Origin: Streptomyces atroolivaceus
GTDB taxonomy: Bacteria > Actinomycetota > Actinomycetes > Streptomycetales > Streptomycetaceae
DNA: 64,000 bases
Direction: 5' to 3'
Assembly (NCBI RefSeq): GCF_000717025.1
Contig: NZ_JNXG01000005.1
Coordinates: forward strand, 62,001 to 126,000
Position numbers and translations under genes: made by a program. Every line of letters starts with the position of its first letter. The first letter of the stretch is position 1. A model generated the notes under the pieces. That model saw nothing but the letters and a program-made list of their open reading frames with translations, made no database searches and had not been told where the DNA came from. Below, in pieces: positions 59,921 to 64,000 of the stretch.

Positions 59921-61681
59921 TCAGTCGTCGGCGAGTACGACACACGATTCCGGCGGCAGGTGCAGCACTCCGTCGGCACCGGGAGCCTCGGCCGGCTCCC
60001 AGGCGGCCAGTACCCTTCCCCCTCCGGCCCGGTGACGACCGGCGCCCAGCGGAATGGCGGCGGGCTTCCCGGAAAGGTTGACCGCGATCCGAAGGTCGCC
60101 GCGTCGGCAGGCGATCCAGCGGGCTTCCTCGTCGAAGGCCGTCCTCACCGAGGCCAGGTCCGGATCGGAGAGGTCCGGCAGGGCGCGGCGCAGGGTGATC
60201 AGCTCGCGGTGCCAGGCGCGCAGCCGGCCGTGGGGCTCGCGCTCCGGCTCGCTCCAGTCGAGGCAGGAGCGGTTCCTGGTGGCCGGGTCCTGCGGATCGG
60301 GGATGTCCCCCTCGGCCCACCCGTGTGCCGCGAACTCCCTCCGCCTGCCGTCACGCACGGCGCGGGCGAGCTCCGGGTCGGTGTGGTCGGTGAAGAACTG
60401 CCACGGGGTGCGGGCTCCCCACTCCTCGCCCATGAAGAGCATCGGGGTGAACGGCCCGGTGAGGACGAGGGCCGCCGCGCACGCCTGGAGCCCGGGGGAG
60501 AGCCCGGCGGCGAGCCGGTCGCCGAGGGCGCGGTTGCCGATCTGGTCGTGGGTCTGGGCGTAGCCGACGAAACGGTGGGCGGGCGTCCGGGTGACGTCGA
60601 CGGGGCGGCCGTGCGTGCGGCTCCGGAAGCTGGAGTACGTACCGTCGTGGAAGAACGCCCTGGTCACGGTCTTGGCGAGGGCGGCAAGCGGGGCTGTCGC
60701 GAAGTCGGCGTAGTAGCCCTGGGACTCCCCGGTGAGCGCGGTGTGCAGGGCATGGTGGAAGTCGTCGTTCCACTGGGCGTGCAGCCCGATGCCGCCCTCC
60801 GGGCGCGGAGTCGTCGTACGGGGGTCGCAGAGGTCGGACTCCGCGATCAGGCCGAGGGGCCGGCCGAGCTCCGAGGCGAGGGTGTCGACGGCTGTGGAGA
60901 GCTCCTCCAGGAAGGTGAGTGCCCGCCCGTCGGCGAGCGCGTGGACGGCGTCCAGCCGCAGGCCGTCCAGGCGGTAGTCCCGCAGCCAGGCGAGCGCACT
61001 GCCCAGCAGATAGGCGCGGACCTCGTCCGATCCGGGGGCGTCGAGGTTGACGGCCGAGCCCCAGGGGGTGTGGTGCGTGTCCGTGAAGTACGGGCCGAAG
61101 GCCGGGAGGTGGTTGCCCGAGGGCCCCAGGTGGTTGTGGACCACGTCCAGGAGGACGGCGAGACCCAGCCCGTGCGCCGTGTCGACAAAGCGCTTCAATC
61201 CGTCCGGACCGCCGTAGGGCTCGTGCACCGCCCAGAGGGACACTCCTTCGTACCCCCACCCGTGTGTTCCCGGGAAGGGGCAGACGGGCATGAGCTCCAC
61301 ATGGGTGATGCCGAGGTCCACGAGGTGGCCGAGCCGTTCGGCGGCGGCGTCGAAGGTGCCCGCCTCCGTGAACGTACCGACGTGCAGTTCGTACAGGACC
61401 GCGCCCGGCAGCCCGCGCCCGGCCCAGGCGGTACGCCAGTCGTACGCGGCGTGGTCGACGACGGCACTCTCGCCGTCGGGCCCGTCCGGCTGGCGGCGGG
61501 AGCGCGGATCGGGCAGCACGGGCCCGTCGTCGAGCGAGAAGCCGTAACGGTCACCGTCCGCCGCCTCGGCCTCCGCCGTCCACCAGCCCGCGCGCAGCGG
61601 GTCGCGCTCCATCGGCAGGCGCCCGCCCGCCACGCACAGCAGGGCCGACCCGGCCTCAGGGGCCCACACCTCGAACTGCAT
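59921..61681 (-). CDS. treZ: Malto-oligosyltrehalose trehalohydrolase
   Basis: A 586-residue protein, the usual TreZ length. An N-terminal beta-domain (MQFEVWAPEAGSALL) precedes the GH13 barrel: LDVVHNHLGPSGNHLPAFGPYF, LDGLRLDAVHAL (nucleophile Asp), LIAESDLCDP (acid Glu), HDQIGNRALGDR and EWGARTPWQFFTDH. It frees trehalose from the reducing end of maltooligosyl trehalose made by TreY. TreY itself is not seen in the window, and the neighbours are an AKR and a GH1 gene. Stop to the next gene is 75 bp. Confidence 0.95.
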   Translation of the reverse strand: MQFEVWAPEAGSALLCVAGGRLPMERDPLRAGWWTAEAEAADGDRYGFSLDDGPVLPDPRSRRQPDGPDGESAVVDHAAYDWRTAWAGRGLPGAVLYELHVGTFTEAGTFDAAAERLGHLVDLGITHVELMPVCPFPGTHGWGYEGVSLWAVHEPYGGPDGLKRFVDTAHGLGLAVLLDVVHNHLGPSGNHLPAFGPYFTDTHHTPWGSAVNLDAPGSDEVRAYLLGSALAWLRDYRLDGLRLDAVHALADGRALTFLEELSTAVDTLASELGRPLGLIAESDLCDPRTTTPRPEGGIGLHAQWNDDFHHALHTALTGESQGYYADFATAPLAALAKTVTRAFFHDGTYSSFRSRTHGRPVDVTRTPAHRFVGYAQTHDQIGNRALGDRLAAGLSPGLQACAAALVLTGPFTPMLFMGEEWGARTPWQFFTDHTDPELARAVRDGRRREFAAHGWAEGDIPDPQDPATRNRSCLDWSEPEREPHGRLRAWHRELITLRRALPDLSDPDLASVRTAFDEEARWIACRRGDLRIAVNLSGKPAAIPLGAGRHRAGGGRVLAAWEPAEAPGADGVLHLPPESCVVLADD

Positions 61682-61884
61682 CCATCACTCCTCGTCCATG
61701 AACCGGATGCCTCGCCGGAGGCTCCATGATCGGCGGAATTCGCACGCACGGCCCCGGGACACTGGAGCGAGCCCGTAAGTGGCGATTAAGGTCTGGTCCT
61801 GATCATTGCCCTACCGGCTTCGGCTCATTCGTGAGGAGCCCGGGCAGTAACACGAGGTCCCTCTTACGGCTGCTGGAGGCCGAG

Positions 61885-63279
61885 ATGACCGTGCCGACCT
61901 TCCCACCCGGCTTCCTGTGGGGCGCCTCCGCCTCCGCTTTCCAGACGGAGGGGGCCTTCGACGCCGACGGCAAAGGGCCCTCCGGCTGGGACGCGTTCGC
62001 CGCCCAGCCCGGCCGGATCAAGGACGGCACCGACACCACCCGGGGCACCGGCTTCCACGAGCACTACCGTGAGGACGTCGCCCTGCTCGCCGGGCTCGGC
62101 GCGGACGCCTTCCGCTTCTCCATCAGCTGGCCCCGGGTCGTGCCCGGTGGCAGCGGCTCGCTCAACCCCGCAGGACTGGACTTCTACGACCGGCTCGTCG
62201 ACGAACTCTGCGCCCACGGCATCATCCCGGCCCCGACCCTCTACCACTGGGACACCCCGCTCCCGCTGGACGAGGCGGGCGGCTGGCTCAACCGGGACAC
62301 CGCCTACCGCTTCGCCGAGTACGCGGGCATCGTGGCCGAACGCCTCGCCGACCGGGTCCCCATGTGGATCACCATCAACGAGCCGGCCGAGGTCACGATG
62401 CTCGGCTACGCGCTCGGCGAGCACGCCCCCGGCCGCACGCTCCTCTTCGACGCGCTCCCGGCCGCCCACCACCAGCTGCTCGCCCACGGGCTGGCCGTAC
62501 GGGCCCTGCGCGCCGCAGGCGCCGGCAACATCGGCGTCGCGCTCTCGCACACCCCCGTCTGGACGGCGGGGGACTCCGACGAGGACCGCATGGGAGCGCA
62601 GATCTACGACACCCTGACCAACTGGCTGTTCGCCGACCCGGTCCTCACCGGCCGCTATCCCGACGAAGGCTTCGCCGCACTGATGCCGGGGCCGGTCGAG
62701 GACGACCTCAAGGTCATCTCCGTGCCTCTCGACTGGTACGGCGTCAACTACTACAACCCGACGCTCGTGGGCGCCCCCAGGCCCGGAGCGCTCGACTCCT
62801 TCTCCGGTTACTCGATGCCGGCCGGTCTCCCCTTCGGGATCAGGGAGATCGAGGGCTACGACACCACCGACTTCGGCTGGCCCGTCGTCCCCCAGGGGCT
62901 CGCCGAGACGCTCGGTCAGCTGAGGGACCGCTTCGGCGACCGGCTGCCGCCCGTCTACATCACGGAGAACGGCTGCGCCGTCGACGAGCCCGTCGCCGAC
63001 GGCCGTCGCATCGCCTTCCTGGAAGGGCACCTGGAGGCGCTGCGTACGGCCATCGACGCGGGCGTCGACGTGCGTGGCTACTTCACCTGGTCACTGACCG
63101 ACAACGTCGAATGGACCGAGGGTGCCAGCAAGCGGTTCGGCCTGGTCCACATCGACTACGAGACCCTGCGGCGGACCCCGAAGGAGTCCTACGCCTGGTA
63201 CCGCGACGTGATCCGCGCCCAGCGCACGGGAGGCACCCACGAACCGGCGCTCACACCAGGTGAACGCGCTCCTGGGTGA
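61885..63279 (+). CDS. GH1 family beta-glucosidase
   Basis: A 464-residue protein. FPPGFLWGASASAFQTEGAF, FRFSISWPRVVP, PAPTLYHWDTPL, MWITINEPAEVTMLGY (acid/base Glu in NEP), VPLDWYGVNYY and PVYITENGCAV (nucleophile Glu in TENG) are the full GH1 set. It hydrolyses beta-linked glucosides such as cellobiose in the cytoplasm (no signal peptide). Its start follows GGAGGC. Its last 29 bases overlap the convergent GNAT gene. The 203-bp promoter region has no CebR-type TGGGAGCGCTCCCA site that I could find. Confidence 0.94.
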   Translation: MTVPTFPPGFLWGASASAFQTEGAFDADGKGPSGWDAFAAQPGRIKDGTDTTRGTGFHEHYREDVALLAGLGADAFRFSISWPRVVPGGSGSLNPAGLDFYDRLVDELCAHGIIPAPTLYHWDTPLPLDEAGGWLNRDTAYRFAEYAGIVAERLADRVPMWITINEPAEVTMLGYALGEHAPGRTLLFDALPAAHHQLLAHGLAVRALRAAGAGNIGVALSHTPVWTAGDSDEDRMGAQIYDTLTNWLFADPVLTGRYPDEGFAALMPGPVEDDLKVISVPLDWYGVNYYNPTLVGAPRPGALDSFSGYSMPAGLPFGIREIEGYDTTDFGWPVVPQGLAETLGQLRDRFGDRLPPVYITENGCAVDEPVADGRRIAFLEGHLEALRTAIDAGVDVRGYFTWSLTDNVEWTEGASKRFGLVHIDYETLRRTPKESYAWYRDVIRAQRTGGTHEPALTPGERAPG

Positions 63280-64000
63280 TGCGGTGGCCCGCCCGGGCGA
63301 ACGCGGTGGCCATCGGCACGTTGCCCCGGTCCGTAGCGCCCGCGACGGCCGTGGCACCCTCACCGGCGAGGAAGCGGGTGCACTCGACGAGCAGGTCGTA
63401 GCCGTAGCCGTGCCCCCGTGCCTCGGGGACCACGCCGATGAAGCCGATGCACGGGCCGCCCGGATTGCGGGCGGGCACATGGATGCCCGCGAGTGCGCCG
63501 TCGGGGGTGTGGGCGAGCTGCCACCAGGAGCGGGGCGAGGGGCACCAGTTGAAGAAGTCCAGTTCCTCCTGGGCGGCCTGCTCCAGACCGCCCGGGCCCT
63601 CGATGGCGCGCCGGGCGTGGGCGTCCAGCGTCTCGGAGTGGACCCGGCGCAGCACATCGAGGATCACCGCGTCGTCCGGCTCCTCGCGGAAGACCAGCCG
63701 CCCGGGCCGTTCGGGCAGGCCGTCCGCGGGCGTCCACTCGTAGCGGTAACGCTCGACCAGCGGCTTCATCCCGGCCGCCTCCGCCGCCGCGATCCGCGCG
63801 GAGGCCGCCGCGCGCACCTCGGGCACCTCCCGCCAGCCCGGCGGCACGATCAGTTCGTACTCGACGGACCACGGGGCACGGCGGAGCAGTTCGGCGCCCG
63901 CCGCGTCCTCGCCGTCGGCGAAGTCGAAGTGGTTGAGCAAGACGGGTTCGGTGTCCTCGGGCCCGCCCCACCAGGCTGCCCGGGCGACGACGACGCCGTC
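63251..64000 (-). CDS. GNAT family N-acetyltransferase, 5' end outside window
   Basis: The frame stays open to the window end, so this is the C-terminal 249 residues. VFREEPDD and RIAAAEAAGMKPLVERYRYEW are followed by a GNAT core: IHVPARNPGGPCIGFIGVVPEARGHGYGYDLLVECTRFL, with the R-G-H-G-Y acetyl-CoA loop, and DRGNVPMATAFARAGHRI. It transfers an acetyl group to an unknown amine. An in-frame TTG at 63940 is not the real start since the reading continues upstream with good similarity to the protein style. It overlaps the GH1 gene tail-to-tail by 29 bases. Confidence 0.85.
   Translation of the reverse strand, partial: DGVVVARAAWWGGPEDTEPVLLNHFDFADGEDAAGAELLRRAPWSVEYELIVPPGWREVPEVRAAASARIAAAEAAGMKPLVERYRYEWTPADGLPERPGRLVFREEPDDAVILDVLRRVHSETLDAHARRAIEGPGGLEQAAQEELDFFNWCPSPRSWWQLAHTPDGALAGIHVPARNPGGPCIGFIGVVPEARGHGYGYDLLVECTRFLAGEGATAVAGATDRGNVPMATAFARAGHRITQERVHLV

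Overview
The window is high-GC DNA with codon use, start-codon choice (many GTG, one TTG) and gene content typical of a Streptomyces chromosome. Supporting genes include Tat-exported PhoX and amidohydrolases, a murC-msrB pair, treZ, a tdh-kbl threonine pathway, GntR/TetR/MarR/LysR regulators, and a Streptomyces-type contractile injection locus. I saw no rRNA, tRNA, CRISPR array or insertion sequence. The left and right ends are cut inside genes (an AIM24-family gene and a GNAT gene).

Left flank, 1-17 kb: AIM24 C-terminus, a fused ABC ATPase-permease, a small zinc-ribbon protein, a lipoprotein polysaccharide deacetylase, a PhoX-like phosphatase, an OsmC protein, a ZapE/AFG1 ATPase divergent from a RibD-like reductase, a universal-stress-like protein, murC-msrB, and a tetR-mmpL efflux unit behind two tandem 16-bp palindromes. 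Two Tat-exported amidohydrolases follow, behind a gntR gene, with two copies of a CTTGGTATACAA box in the promoter interval.

Centre, 17.6-47.3 kb: twenty co-directional, tightly packed genes form a complete extracellular-type contractile injection system (eCIS, Afp/PVC/MAC relative). They are a sheath, a tube, a zinc-finger hub-chaperone-like protein, a DUF4255 terminator/cap, an AAA+ ATPase, a giant DUF4157 protein, CIS_tube and LysM hub proteins, separate gpD and gpV spike parts, a PAAR-like tip, gp25, two baseplate J proteins, a tail protein I-like wedge/fibre protein, a DUF6519 protein and an amidase. The most unusual feature is the 2196-residue DUF4157 protein. It combines an eCIS-core leader with an HELLH motif, long charged and proline-rich segments, about 350 residues of amphipathic/hydrophobic helix and a basic stretch. 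It ends in an unrecognised C-terminal tip of about 430 residues encoded by lower-GC DNA. The next gene, also lower in GC, encodes a HEAT-like protein that looks like a cognate immunity protein and overlaps the following structural gene by ATGA. I read this as a swappable effector tip plus immunity cassette inside the structural operon. No stand-alone tape-measure gene is present.

Right flank, 47.3-64 kb: a GTPase-associated-protein-1-like protein, a remnant of an alpha/beta hydrolase, a marR-MFS drug-efflux unit, a second marR, tdh-kbl-lysR (threonine to glycine plus acetyl-CoA), a VOC protein, a nucleoside-kinase-like P-loop protein, an M24 aminopeptidase, an aldo/keto reductase with a MerR-type 19-bp-spaced promoter, treZ, a GH1 beta-glucosidase and a truncated GNAT gene.
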